Shown here: piece by piece, positions 42,504-51,399 of the stretch | Layout of the letters: each line of letters begins with the position of its first letter | How positions within the stretch are numbered: the stretch's first letter is position 1 | From: Acidimicrobiaceae bacterium | Lineage (GTDB): Bacteria > Actinomycetota > Acidimicrobiia > Acidimicrobiales > Aldehydirespiratoraceae | Assembly: GCA_009837445.1 (NCBI GenBank) | Contig: VXTM01000010.1 | Span: 1-64,000, forward strand | Length of the DNA: 64,000 nucleotides | Reading direction: 5' to 3' | The notes under the pieces: generated by a model | What the model saw: only the letters and a program-made list of their open reading frames with translations | Databases searched by the model: none | What the model was told of the DNA's origin: nothing | Position numbers and translations under genes: made by a program

Positions 42504-42866
42504 ATGGCGCCGCTGCTGATGACCGTGGAGTTCACGCTTTGCGGGCTGTTGATGTTCAACCTGGGGCTGCTCGCCCCCATTCTCAGGAACAGGTGGTACC
42601 GCCGGCGGATGAGGCGCGAGCGCGCCGGCCGCGGCAAGGCCATCACCAAGAAGGACATCCGCGAGGAGCTCTGCCGCGACCCCGTGGCGGTGGAGATGTT
42701 CATGAGCGACGGCACGCCCGAGGATGTGCAGCGCTACCTGTACCTGGAGGCCGGACGCAGGGCGATCATGCGCAAGCGCAGGCAACTGGCCGACAACGAG
42801 AACGACTTCTTCGCCCCGCCGCGGCGCCCGGGGCCCGACCCGGGCTTCAGCGGCTGCCGCAACTAG
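42504..42866 (+). CDS. Small single-span membrane protein, unknown function
   Basis: A 120-residue protein from ATG 42504 with AGGAGAGG (42491-42498) 5 nt upstream. Residues about 5-28 are one hydrophobic helix, followed at once by a strongly basic stretch (NRWYRRRMRRERAGRGK) that sets the cytoplasmic side. The rest is charged and helical, ending in a Pro/Gly-rich tail. No known domain recognised. The gene stands alone between photolyase and an LLM enzyme. Confidence 0.65.
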   Translation: MAPLLMTVEFTLCGLLMFNLGLLAPILRNRWYRRRMRRERAGRGKAITKKDIREELCRDPVAVEMFMSDGTPEDVQRYLYLEAGRRAIMRKRRQLADNENDFFAPPRRPGPDPGFSGCRN

Positions 42867-42892
42867 CCGGTGCGCCGTAGCATCGTGCGTCG

Positions 42893-43846
42893 ATGGCGGC
42901 CATCACACCCCCGGGCGAATGGACCTACGGCGTCGCCCTGCCCATCCACACGCTCACCGCCACCCTGGCCGACCCGTGGGAGCACACCGCCACCGTCGAC
43001 AACCTGGTGAGCATCGCCCGCAAGGCCGAGCACACCGGCCACCACTTCGTGGGGGTGACCGACCACGTCGCCATTCCCGACAACGACTACGCGGCCCACA
43101 TGAGCACCACCTGGTACGACACGGTGGCAACCCTTTCGTACCTGGCCGCCTGCACCGAGACGGTCAACCTGGCCTCGGTGGTCTGGATCGCGGCCTACCG
43201 GCACCCGCTGCAGACCGCCAAGTCCTTCGCCACGCTCGACCATCTCTCGGGCGGAAGGGCCATCCTGGGTGTCGGCGCGGGCCACGTGGAGGCCGAGTTC
43301 GAGGCCCTCGGCGTGGACTTCGATGCCCGGGGACGGCTGCTCGACGAGACCCTGGAGGCGATCAGAGGCGCGTTCGACGACCGGTACGTCAGCCACTCAG
43401 GGGAGGCGTTCAGCTACTCCGACGTCGGGGTCGGCCCTGCGCCGGTGCGGGAGCTGCCCATCTGGGTGGGCGGCAGCGGCCGGGCCGCGTGGCGTAGGGC
43501 CGGGCGCCTCGGCGACGGGTACGTGCCTATGGGCAACCCGGTGGACCAGTACGGCGAGATCATCGACACGATGCACTCGGCTGCGGCCGCGGCCGGACGC
43601 GACGGGGCCCGCTTCGACGTGGGCCTCATGCCACCGTGGTGCTACCTGCTGGCCGATAGCGCTCCCGAGGGGCTGCCGCCGGTGATGGCCTTTGGCGTCG
43701 AGCCGGTCGCGGCCAGCATCCGGGCCGGGCGCGAGGCGGGGGCCAACACCTTCCATCTCAAGTTCCGGGCCCGCACCCTCGACGAGTACCTGGAGCAGTT
43801 CGACGTCTTCGCTGAGTCGGTCGTCCCCCTCGTCAACGAGGCCTAA
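42893..43846 (+). CDS. LLM class (F420-dependent-type) oxidoreductase
   Basis: A 317-residue luciferase-like protein. Segments KAEHTGHHFVGVTDHVAIP, YLAACTETVNLASVVWIAAYRHPLQTAKSFATLD (split) and GGRAILGVGAGHVEAEFEALGVDF follow the LLM barrel order. TAGCAT (42878-42883) lies 10 nt before ATG 42893, so the mRNA is nearly leaderless. Third LLM protein of the window. Convergent with the acyl-CoA ligase gene. Confidence 0.87.
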   Translation: MAAITPPGEWTYGVALPIHTLTATLADPWEHTATVDNLVSIARKAEHTGHHFVGVTDHVAIPDNDYAAHMSTTWYDTVATLSYLAACTETVNLASVVWIAAYRHPLQTAKSFATLDHLSGGRAILGVGAGHVEAEFEALGVDFDARGRLLDETLEAIRGAFDDRYVSHSGEAFSYSDVGVGPAPVRELPIWVGGSGRAAWRRAGRLGDGYVPMGNPVDQYGEIIDTMHSAAAAAGRDGARFDVGLMPPWCYLLADSAPEGLPPVMAFGVEPVAASIRAGREAGANTFHLKFRARTLDEYLEQFDVFAESVVPLVNEA

Positions 43847-43861
43847 CCGCTCCCATCTCGG

Positions 43862-45481
43862 CTAGTTGACGCGGCGGTCGTGGCCGGCCCAGAGCTGGTC
43901 GCGTAGGGCGAACTTCTGGATCTTGCCGGTGGCCGTCTTGGGCAGGTCGCCGAAGGTCACCGACTTGGGGGCCTTGAACCGGGCGATGCGGGACTTGACG
44001 TGCTCCACCAGGTCGGCCTCGGTGACGCCGGCACCGGTACGCAGCACCACGAAGGCGGCCGGCACCTCGCCCCAGGTCTCGTGAGGGGCGGCCACCACCG
44101 CGCACTCCACCACGTCGGGGTGCGACGCCAGAGCCTGCTCCACCTCGATCGAGGCGATGTTCTCGCCGCCGGAGATGATCACGTCCTTGGCCCGGTCACG
44201 CACCTCCACGTAGCCGTGGGCGTGCATCACGGCGACGTCCCCGGTGCGGAACCAGGTGCCCTCGGGACCCTCCACCGAGGCCGCCGTGGTGGCGTCGGGG
44301 TCCTTGTAGTAGCCGAGCATCACGTTGTTGCCCCTGATGGCGATCTCACCCTGGGTGGAGCCGTCGGCGGGTACGTCGGCCCCGTCGCCGTCGACCACCC
44401 GCACCGAGGACGTCACCAGCGTGCCCACCCCCTGGCGGGCCTTGATCCGGGCCTGTTCGGCAGCCGGCAGGCCGTCCCACTCGCGGCGCCAGTCGCAGAT
44501 CAGCGACGGCCCGTAGGTCTCGGTCAGCCCGTAGAGGTGGGTGACGTCGATGTTGAGCTCAGCCAGCTGGGTCAAAAGCGTGGGCGACGGCGGCGCGCCC
44601 CCGGTGGCCACCTTCACGGTGCGGGGCGCCGGCGCGGCGTCCGGGTGGTTCACCAGGCCGATCAGCACGGTGGGGGCCGCGTTGAAGTGGGTCACGCCGT
44701 CGTCGCGGATGTGGCGCCAGACCGCGCCCGGGTCGAGGACCCGCAGCATCACGTGCGTCCCGCCCACGGCGGTGACCGCCCACGGGTAGCACCAGCCGTT
44801 GCAGTGGAATATGGGCAGCGTCCACAGGAACACCGCGTCGCTGTCGAGCCCGCCCTGCGCGGCCATGGCCAACGCGTTGAGGTTGGCGCCCCGGTGCGAG
44901 TACATCACCCCCTTGGGGTGCCCGGTGGTGCCCGACGTGTAGTTGAGGCTCAGCAGCGACTGCTCGTCGGTGACCTCCACCCGGTGAGGGGCCGCGCCCG
45001 CCAGCAGGGCCTCGTACTCGCAGTCAGCGGCCCCTGAGGCGCCCGCGTCCTGCGACACCACCACCCGCAGGCCCGGGACCTGCCCCTCGATCGCTCGGGC
45101 CACTTCGGTCAGAGCGTGGTCGACGAACAGCACCTTGGACCCGGCGTGGCCCACGATCCAGGCCAGCTCGGGCGCGGAGAGTCTGGAGTTGAGGGCGTTG
45201 AACACCACTCCGGCCATCGGGAACCCGAACGTGGCCTCCAGAGCCATCGACACGTTGGGGGCCAGCACCGACACCGCGTCGCCGGGTTCCAGACCCAGGT
45301 CGAGGGTGGCTCCGGCCAGCCGCTCGCAGCGGTCGGCGAAGTCCTCGTAGCTGCGGCGCAGCGGCCCGTCTATCACCGCGGGGCGGTCGCCGTGCACCAG
45401 ACGGGCACGGTCGAGGAAGGCGACCGGCGTGAGCGGCACCGGCACGAACGGCGACGAGCCGATGGGTGCCCCCGCAGTCAT
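43862..45481 (-). CDS. Acyl-CoA synthetase (AMP-binding, FadD/DmdB-like)
   Basis: A 539-residue adenylate-forming ligase that activates a carboxylic acid with ATP and CoA. Motifs in order: SLNYTSGTTGHPKGVMYSH (ATP/AMP binding), YGLTETYGP, WFRTGDVAVMHAHGYVEVRDRAKDVIISGG, and C-terminal lysine in TATGKIQK. PIFHCNGWCYPW resembles medium-chain and methylmercaptopropionate-CoA ligases. Single gene, divergent from the small membrane protein at 45563. The acyl substrate is not predictable. Confidence 0.88.
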   Translation of the reverse strand: MTAGAPIGSSPFVPVPLTPVAFLDRARLVHGDRPAVIDGPLRRSYEDFADRCERLAGATLDLGLEPGDAVSVLAPNVSMALEATFGFPMAGVVFNALNSRLSAPELAWIVGHAGSKVLFVDHALTEVARAIEGQVPGLRVVVSQDAGASGAADCEYEALLAGAAPHRVEVTDEQSLLSLNYTSGTTGHPKGVMYSHRGANLNALAMAAQGGLDSDAVFLWTLPIFHCNGWCYPWAVTAVGGTHVMLRVLDPGAVWRHIRDDGVTHFNAAPTVLIGLVNHPDAAPAPRTVKVATGGAPPSPTLLTQLAELNIDVTHLYGLTETYGPSLICDWRREWDGLPAAEQARIKARQGVGTLVTSSVRVVDGDGADVPADGSTQGEIAIRGNNVMLGYYKDPDATTAASVEGPEGTWFRTGDVAVMHAHGYVEVRDRAKDVIISGGENIASIEVEQALASHPDVVECAVVAAPHETWGEVPAAFVVLRTGAGVTEADLVEHVKSRIARFKAPKSVTFGDLPKTATGKIQKFALRDQLWAGHDRRVN

Positions 45482-45562
45482 GCAGAAACGCTATGTGACC
45501 AAGTTCACGAATGCGACGGGCGGCGCCGGCCATTTAATGGACAAGGAGAAGGGAAGGAAGAT

Positions 45563-45907
45563 ATGACCTACGCAATCGTCATCCTGGCATTTCTGGCGCT
45601 GCCGGCGGCAGCCGCGGCAGCCCGGATCGCGGCCTACTACCGCTACGGCGTCCACGGCCGCCCCGACCTCGAGTCGGGCCACACCCGGGTCCTCTGGCCC
45701 GCCGAGGCCCTCTCCCGTGCCCGGCATCCGTCCCGGCTGGCCGCGGCCGGCCACTCGGGCACCAAAACTCGCCGGGCAACCCTGAGGCCCGTCTTCAACG
45801 TCGGCGCCACACCGGTTCCCGAGCGAGTCAGCCCCTGGCTGTCCGACAAGCACATCCGCAGGGAGTTCGACCTCGACAGCCCCGAGCACCGGGGACGCGC
45901 CGCCTAG
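45563..45907 (+). CDS. Small membrane-anchored protein, unknown function
   Basis: A 114-residue protein from ATG 45563, preceded by a purine-rich GGGAAGG. Residues 1-22 form one hydrophobic helix, followed by a Tyr/Arg/His-rich, mostly disordered cytoplasmic part ending KHIRREFDLDSP. No recognised domain. Its stop shares the palindrome CCTAGG with the stop of the convergent FadD3-like gene, so the two reading frames overlap by 4 nt tail to tail. Confidence 0.6.
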   Translation: MTYAIVILAFLALPAAAAAARIAAYYRYGVHGRPDLESGHTRVLWPAEALSRARHPSRLAAAGHSGTKTRRATLRPVFNVGATPVPERVSPWLSDKHIRREFDLDSPEHRGRAA

Positions 45908-47484
45908 GCGTCGGCAAGGTCCCCTAGTCGGGCTCGCAGCTCGTGCTTGAGCACCTTTCCTGAGGCGTTGAGGGGAAGCTCCGCCACGAACGTGACGCCC
46001 CGTGGGGCCTTGTAGTTCGCCATCCGGTCCCGGCACCAGTCGATCAACTCGGTCTCGGTCGCACCGGTGGCGGCTGCGCCGGGGGCGGGCACCACGAATG
46101 CGTGGCCGACCTCGCCCAGCCGCTCGTCCGGCCGGCCCACTACCGCCACCTGGCCTACCTGAGGATGGGCCAGCATCGCGGCCTCGATCTCGGCCGGGTA
46201 GGCGTTGAAGCCGCCGCAGATGAACATGTCCTTGAGCCGGTCGGTGATGACCACGTAGCCATCCTCGTCCATGGTTCCGATGTCGCCGCTGTGGAGCCAC
46301 CCGTCGGCGTCGATGGCAGCCGCGGTGGACTCGGGATCGTCGAAATAGCCGTCCATGACGTTGTAGCCGCGCACCACGATCTCGCCGGGCTCGCCGGTGG
46401 GAACCTCGCGGCCGCCAGGGTCGACCACCCGCACCTCCACGTCGTCGATGGCCCGCCCCGACGTGGCCGAGATCACCTCGGGCGGGTCGTCGTGGCGGCA
46501 CATCGTGGCGATGCCCGACGCCTCGGTGAGCCCGTAGCCGGTCACGATCACCTCGAAGCCGAGCCGCTGGCGCATGGCCTCGATCATGGGCACCGGCACC
46601 GGGGCCGCGCCGGTCACGGCCAGCCGCAGGGTGGACATGTCGAAGCTGTCGAGGTCGGCGTGGTTGAGGATGGTCTGATAGATGGCCGGCGGCCCGGGAA
46701 GCATCGAGATCCGCTCCTGCGGCACCCGGGCCATCACCGACGGCACGTCGAACACCGGGTGTGGGACCATGGCCGCGCCCGTCATCAGGCAGGCCAGGAT
46801 GCCGGCGTTGAGTCCGAAGGAGTGGAAGAACGGGTTGATGATCAGGTAGCGGTCGTCGTGGCGGAGCCCGATCACCGACGCCCAGCTCCGGTAGGCCCGG
46901 CACACCGGGCCGTGCTTGAGCACCACCCCCTTGGGCCTCCCCGTAGTGCCGGAGGTGAACATGATGTGGCACGGATCCTCTTCTGCGACCGCCGCAGGCT
47001 GCGAGCCGGCGTGAGCATCCGGCCGAGCCTGGGCGACGAAGTCCGAGAAGCCGACCGCTCCCGGCGGCACCGGGTGGCGCAGCGCCACCACCTCCTCGAC
47101 GCATGAGGGCACGCCCCCGCCGGCGGCCCGCAACAGGCCCAGGTGATCGGTGCCCAGGAAGTCGGTGGAGCAGAACAGCAGGCGGGCCCCCGACCGGCCG
47201 AGCACGTAGGCGGCCTCGTCGCCCTTGAACCGGGTGTTGATGGGCACGACCACCCCGCCCGCGGCGTGAACCCCGAGCGCGGCCACGGCCCACTCCCACC
47301 AGTTGGGTCCCCACAGTCCCACCCGGTCACCGGGAGCGAGCCCCCAGGCCGCCAGCGAGCCCGCCGTCCCGTGGACCCGGTCCCGGAGCTCGACGAACGA
47401 CAGCCGCAGCTGGCCGTCCACCAAGGCCTCGGCCCCGCCGAAGCGGGCCGCGGCGTCGTCGATCAGAGCCGGGATCGTGGTCAC
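45904..47484 (-). CDS. FadD3-like acyl-CoA ligase
   Basis: A 526-residue adenylate-forming ligase. Motifs: HIMFTSGTTGRPKGVVLKHG, VTGYGLTEASG, LHSGDIGTMDEDGYVVITDRLKDMFICGGFN (split) and NASGKVLKHEL with the catalytic Lys. The N-terminus (TTIPALIDDAAARFGG, PINTRFKGDEAAYVLGRS) is very like FadD3 ligases that activate steroid-ring (HIP) propionates. Overlaps the upstream P450 gene by 4 nt. Steroid-type substrate is inference from this pairing; other steroid-ring genes are not in view. Confidence 0.85.
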   Translation of the reverse strand: MTTIPALIDDAAARFGGAEALVDGQLRLSFVELRDRVHGTAGSLAAWGLAPGDRVGLWGPNWWEWAVAALGVHAAGGVVVPINTRFKGDEAAYVLGRSGARLLFCSTDFLGTDHLGLLRAAGGGVPSCVEEVVALRHPVPPGAVGFSDFVAQARPDAHAGSQPAAVAEEDPCHIMFTSGTTGRPKGVVLKHGPVCRAYRSWASVIGLRHDDRYLIINPFFHSFGLNAGILACLMTGAAMVPHPVFDVPSVMARVPQERISMLPGPPAIYQTILNHADLDSFDMSTLRLAVTGAAPVPVPMIEAMRQRLGFEVIVTGYGLTEASGIATMCRHDDPPEVISATSGRAIDDVEVRVVDPGGREVPTGEPGEIVVRGYNVMDGYFDDPESTAAAIDADGWLHSGDIGTMDEDGYVVITDRLKDMFICGGFNAYPAEIEAAMLAHPQVGQVAVVGRPDERLGEVGHAFVVPAPGAAATGATETELIDWCRDRMANYKAPRGVTFVAELPLNASGKVLKHELRARLGDLADA

Positions 47485-48767
47485 GCGTCCCAGGCCACCA
47501 GCAGCTGCCGGGGGCCCCGGAAGGTGATGTTGGGGAAGCGCTCCAGGCTCTGGCCCTCCACCAGCCGCAGCGACGGGACCCGCTCAGTCAGCACCTCCAA
47601 AGCGACGTTGGCCTCCAGGCGGGCGAGCCGGGCGCCGAGGCAGAAGTGGATGCCCTTGCCGAAGGAGATGTGGTTGCGGGCGTTGGGCCGGTGGATGTCG
47701 AAGTTGCCGGGGTCGTCGAAGATGTCGGGCTGGTGGTTGGCTGCGGCCAGGCTCATGAAGATGTTGGTTCCGGCGGGGACCTTCACCCCGGCCACCTCCG
47801 TGTCGACGTTGGCGACCCGCCGCCAGCTCGTCTGGGGCGACTCGAAGCGCAGCACCTCCTCCAGAGCGGCACCGACTAGCGACGGGTCCGCGCAGAGCTC
47901 GTCCCACTGGTCGCGGCGCGGCAGCAGGCAGATCAGCGCATTGGACAGGAAGTGGCTGACGATCTCGTGGCCCGCGAACGACAGGCCGTACACGATCGAT
48001 TCCACCTCCCGGTAGCTGAGCTCGGTGGCGTCCTGCTTGTGCACGGCCAGGAGCTCGGAGGCGTAGTCGTCTCCGGGGTCGTCCATCTTGGAGGCCACGA
48101 AGTCGCGGCAGTAGCGCCAGTACGACAGCATCTTGCGGGCGATCTCGGCCTGCTCGGCCTCCGACGGCTTGCCCCAGCTGAAGGCCAGCCGGTCCGAGCA
48201 CCACTCCTTGAGCTTCTCGTCGTCGCTGGTGGGGAACCCGATGAAGCGGTAGATCGTCTCGCCCGGCAGCGGGTGCGCGAACACGGGCACGAAGTCAGCG
48301 GGCGAGCTCTCGGCCAGAAGGGCGTCGACGAGATCGTGGCTGCGCCGGCGGATGTAGGGCTCCAGGATCCGCATGCGCCGGTTGGAGAAGCCCTTCTTGG
48401 TGTGGTTGCGGATCCGGCCATGATCGGGAGGCTGGCGGTTGGACATGACCGCCACCGGGTTGAAATCCGGCGCGGCCAGCACCGCGTGGGCGGCATCGCT
48501 GAGGGGGAAGACCGGGTCCTGCACGTTCTGGGAGCCGAACGTCTCGGGGTCCAAGAACACGTCGGTCACGTCGTCCATGCGGGTGACGACCAGGTAGCCC
48601 AACTCGCTGGAGTAGAAGACCGGCGTGTCCCGCAGCCCGTCGAGCACCGCATAGGGGTCGGCCAGGTAGTCGGGCGCGAACGGTGTGAAGCCGGTGACCG
48701 GGCAGCCCGACGGCGCAGGCGGAACCTCGTCGGGTACCCGGTGGTAGGACGCGTCGGTCTGAGTCAC
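47481..48767 (-). CDS. Cytochrome P450 lacking the I-helix threonine
   Basis: A 428-residue soluble P450. Heme ligand C376 in FGKGIHFCLGARLARLEA and the ExxR pair E304/R307 are intact. The I-helix oxygen-activation motif, normally AGxxT, is A265-G-H-E-I269: the Thr is replaced by Ile. Loss of this Thr usually uncouples monooxygenation or marks unusual chemistry. GTG 48767 with GAGAGGAG upstream. First gene of a two-gene unit with the FadD3-like ligase, so oxidation probably precedes CoA activation of a hydrophobic acid. Confidence 0.88.
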   Translation of the reverse strand: MTQTDASYHRVPDEVPPAPSGCPVTGFTPFAPDYLADPYAVLDGLRDTPVFYSSELGYLVVTRMDDVTDVFLDPETFGSQNVQDPVFPLSDAAHAVLAAPDFNPVAVMSNRQPPDHGRIRNHTKKGFSNRRMRILEPYIRRRSHDLVDALLAESSPADFVPVFAHPLPGETIYRFIGFPTSDDEKLKEWCSDRLAFSWGKPSEAEQAEIARKMLSYWRYCRDFVASKMDDPGDDYASELLAVHKQDATELSYREVESIVYGLSFAGHEIVSHFLSNALICLLPRRDQWDELCADPSLVGAALEEVLRFESPQTSWRRVANVDTEVAGVKVPAGTNIFMSLAAANHQPDIFDDPGNFDIHRPNARNHISFGKGIHFCLGARLARLEANVALEVLTERVPSLRLVEGQSLERFPNITFRGPRQLLVAWDA

Positions 48768-48831
48768 GGGCCGTCTCCTCTCTGAGGTGGCAGAGTAGTC
48801 CTCCGGCGTCTGTACTCCCAGCGACGTGCGT

Positions 48832-48844
48832 TAGGGTCAGAGCC
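48832..48844 (+). promoter_or_regulatory. Leaderless -10 element of glcD
   Basis: TAGGGT at 48832-48837 predicts a start at 48844, one nt before ATG 48845. No ribosome-binding site lies in between. Same hexamer as at 15355 and 28806; no -35 evident. Confidence 0.5.
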
Positions 48845-50374
48845 ATGGCCAGGACGCTCGCCGAGGCGACCCGCCGGGTGCTGGGATCGCGCCGGCGAGG
48901 CACACGCTCGCCTGCTGTCGCCCCGTCCGCTGGCGCTGGCGACGCTGCGCTGGTGGCCGATCTAGAGGTGGCCATCGGAGCCGACCGGGTGCGTGCCGAT
49001 GCGGCCGCCCGCTACCTCGCCTCCCGCGATGCCTCCATCTACCGGGAGGGTAACGCCGGGCCGGTTTGCTATCCGGACTCGACCGCCGATGTCGTGGCGT
49101 GCGTGCAGGTGGCGACCCGCCACGGACGGGCCGTATCCCCCCGGGGCGCGGGCACCGGCCTGGCCGGCGGCGCCGCCCCGCTGGGTCAGCCGGTGGTCCT
49201 GTCGATGACCCGGATGGACAAGCTGACCGAGATCGACCTCGACAACGGCGTGGCCTGGGTGCAGCCCGGCATCGTGAACCTCGACCTCACCCGGGCGCTG
49301 GCCCCGCACGGCGTGCACTACGCCCCCGACCCGTCCAGCCAGGCGGCCTGCACCATCGGCGGCAACGTGGCCAACAACTCCGGCGGTCCCCACTGCCTGG
49401 CCTACGGTGTGACCAGCGCCCATGTGCTGGCGGTGGAGGTGGTGCTGTCCGACGCCTCGGTGGTGACTCTCGGCGACCTAACCGCCGAGCCCGCCGGGTA
49501 CGACCTGCGCGGCGCGTTCGTGGGCTCCGAGGGGATGTGCGGCATCGCCACCGCGGTGGCCGTGCGCCTGACCCCCAACCCGCCCGCGGTGCGCACCATG
49601 CTGCTCTGCTTCGACAACGTGTCGGACGCGGCGGCCACCGTCAGCGCCATCATCGCGGCCGGGATCGTGCCCGCCGCCATCGAGATGATGGACCAGCGCT
49701 GCGTGACCGCGGTCGAGGACTTCGCTCAGGCCGGCTATCCCAAGGACGCCGCCGCGGTGCTGCTGGTCGAGGTGGACGGAGCGGCGGGGGGTGTCGCCAT
49801 CGCGGGGGAGCGGATCGCCGACATCGCCCGGCGCAACCAGGCCATCAGCGTTCGAACCGCTGCCGACGACGACGAGCGGGCCCGGCTGTGGAAGGGACGC
49901 AAGAGCGCCTTCGGGGCGGTGGCCAACGTGATGCCGGACTACTACCTGCACGACACGGTGGTGCCCCGCACCCGGCTGGTGGAGGTGCTCGAGAGCATCT
50001 ACGAGATCGTTGATCGCCACGACTTGCTGGTGCTCAACGTGTTCCACGCGGGCGACGGCAACCTGCACCCCATCCTGGCCTACGACTCCCGGGTGCCGGG
50101 CGCGGACGAGCGGGTGCATGCCGCGGGCCGCGAGATCATCGAGATGTCGCTGGACATGGGCGGAGCGCTCACCGGCGAGCACGGGATCGGGGTCGAGAAG
50201 CGCGAGTACATGAGCCGCATGTTCAGCGCGGTGGACCTCGACCAGCAGGCGCGGCTGCGGGCCTCGTTCGACCCGCACTGCCGCATGAACCCGGGCAAGG
50301 TTCTGCCCAGCGCGCACAGCTGCTCCGACATCGGCGCGTTGAGAGCCTCCGACGCGGCCGGCGTCTGGGGCTGA
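48845..50374 (+). CDS. glcD: Glycolate oxidase FAD subunit
   Basis: A 509-residue FAD-linked oxidase of the GlcD/D-lactate dehydrogenase type (GlcD is about 499). FAD-binding PP-loop PRGAGTGLAGGAAPLGQPVV and ASQAACTIGGNVANNSGGPHCLAYGVT are clear, and the C-terminus has NVFHAGDGNLHP and LTGEHGIGVEKREYM, which bind metal and substrate. It oxidises glycolate to glyoxylate with GlcE and the Fe-S subunit GlcF, both encoded directly downstream. Leaderless promoter. Glycolate is a common phytoplankton exudate, which would fit an aquatic organism. Confidence 0.9.
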   Translation: MARTLAEATRRVLGSRRRGTRSPAVAPSAGAGDAALVADLEVAIGADRVRADAAARYLASRDASIYREGNAGPVCYPDSTADVVACVQVATRHGRAVSPRGAGTGLAGGAAPLGQPVVLSMTRMDKLTEIDLDNGVAWVQPGIVNLDLTRALAPHGVHYAPDPSSQAACTIGGNVANNSGGPHCLAYGVTSAHVLAVEVVLSDASVVTLGDLTAEPAGYDLRGAFVGSEGMCGIATAVAVRLTPNPPAVRTMLLCFDNVSDAAATVSAIIAAGIVPAAIEMMDQRCVTAVEDFAQAGYPKDAAAVLLVEVDGAAGGVAIAGERIADIARRNQAISVRTAADDDERARLWKGRKSAFGAVANVMPDYYLHDTVVPRTRLVEVLESIYEIVDRHDLLVLNVFHAGDGNLHPILAYDSRVPGADERVHAAGREIIEMSLDMGGALTGEHGIGVEKREYMSRMFSAVDLDQQARLRASFDPHCRMNPGKVLPSAHSCSDIGALRASDAAGVWG

Positions 50375-50378
50375 ACCG

Positions 50379-51311
50379 GTGACGGAGTTCGACGAGGCTC
50401 TGCGAGGCTTCGCGGCCGAGGTCGGCTCGGACGGCCCGGTGTGCGTGCGGGGAGGCGGCACCCGCTGGAGCCTCGGCGGCGAGCCGGCGCCCGGCATCAG
50501 GGAGGTGGCCGCCCCCGCAGGGATCGTCGCCTTCGAGCCGGCCGAGATGACGGCGCGGGTGCGGGCCGGCACGCCGGTGACCGAGCTCCACGAGGAGCTG
50601 GCCGCGGCCGGCCAGCGCACCGCCCTCCCCGAGCGTGCGGGCGGGACGGTCGGCGGTGCCTTGATGGCAGGCGAGTCGAGCGTTGCCCGGCTGGGGCTGG
50701 GGCTGGTGCGCGACGCCCTGTTGCAGGTCCGCTACGTGTGCGCCGACGGCCGGATCGCCAGCGGCGGCGCCGGCACCGTCAAGAACGTCAGCGGCTTCGA
50801 CCTGTGCCGGCTGCTGGTCGGCTCGCTCGGAACCCTCGGGCTGGTGGGCGAGGCGCTGGTGCGCACCGTGCCGGTGGGGGAGGTCGAGCGCTGGGTGCGC
50901 CTGCCGGGAGCCGACCCTGGTGCGGTGCGGTCGTGCTTGACGGCAGCGTCGGTGCTGTGGGACGGCATCGACGTGTGGGCGTTCCTGAGCGGCTACGGGG
51001 TGGACGTGGACGAGGACCTGTCACGCCTGGCAGGACTGGCCGCAGAACCGCCCACCGACGTGGACGGGCCGCCCGACCTTCCGCCGCACCGCTGGTCGTG
51101 CACGCCTGAGCAGGCCGCGTCCTTCCGTGCGGGGAACGGTGCTGGGGGCCGGTTCGTCGCCGAGATCGGTGTCGGCGTGGTGCACGCCTCCGAGCCGCAG
51201 CCCGCTCGACCGGTCGATCCGGGAGTCGCGGAACTGAACCGGCGGTTCAAGGAGCGCTTCGACCCGACCGGCCGTCTCAACCCCGGCCGCGACCCCCTGC
51301 GGAAGCCCTGA
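50379..51311 (+). CDS. glcE: Glycolate oxidase FAD-binding subunit
   Basis: A 310-residue GlcE-like protein containing one FAD-binding PCMH half-domain (CVRGGGTRWSLGG, PERAGGTVGGALMAGESSVARLG, GGAGTVKNVSGFDLCRLLVGSLGTLG split) and a short C-terminal part ending FDPTGRLNPGRD. GTG start 4 bp after the glcD stop, so translation is coupled. It forms the second flavoprotein subunit of the membrane-associated glycolate oxidase complex. Confidence 0.88.
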   Translation: MTEFDEALRGFAAEVGSDGPVCVRGGGTRWSLGGEPAPGIREVAAPAGIVAFEPAEMTARVRAGTPVTELHEELAAAGQRTALPERAGGTVGGALMAGESSVARLGLGLVRDALLQVRYVCADGRIASGGAGTVKNVSGFDLCRLLVGSLGTLGLVGEALVRTVPVGEVERWVRLPGADPGAVRSCLTAASVLWDGIDVWAFLSGYGVDVDEDLSRLAGLAAEPPTDVDGPPDLPPHRWSCTPEQAASFRAGNGAGGRFVAEIGVGVVHASEPQPARPVDPGVAELNRRFKERFDPTGRLNPGRDPLRKP

Positions 51312-51399
51312 TGCGCCTGCAACCGCCGACCGGGCGAAATTGGTGCAGATTGTGGGCATATAGGGCCCGTTTCGTCATCAATATCGCTTCTGGGATCTC

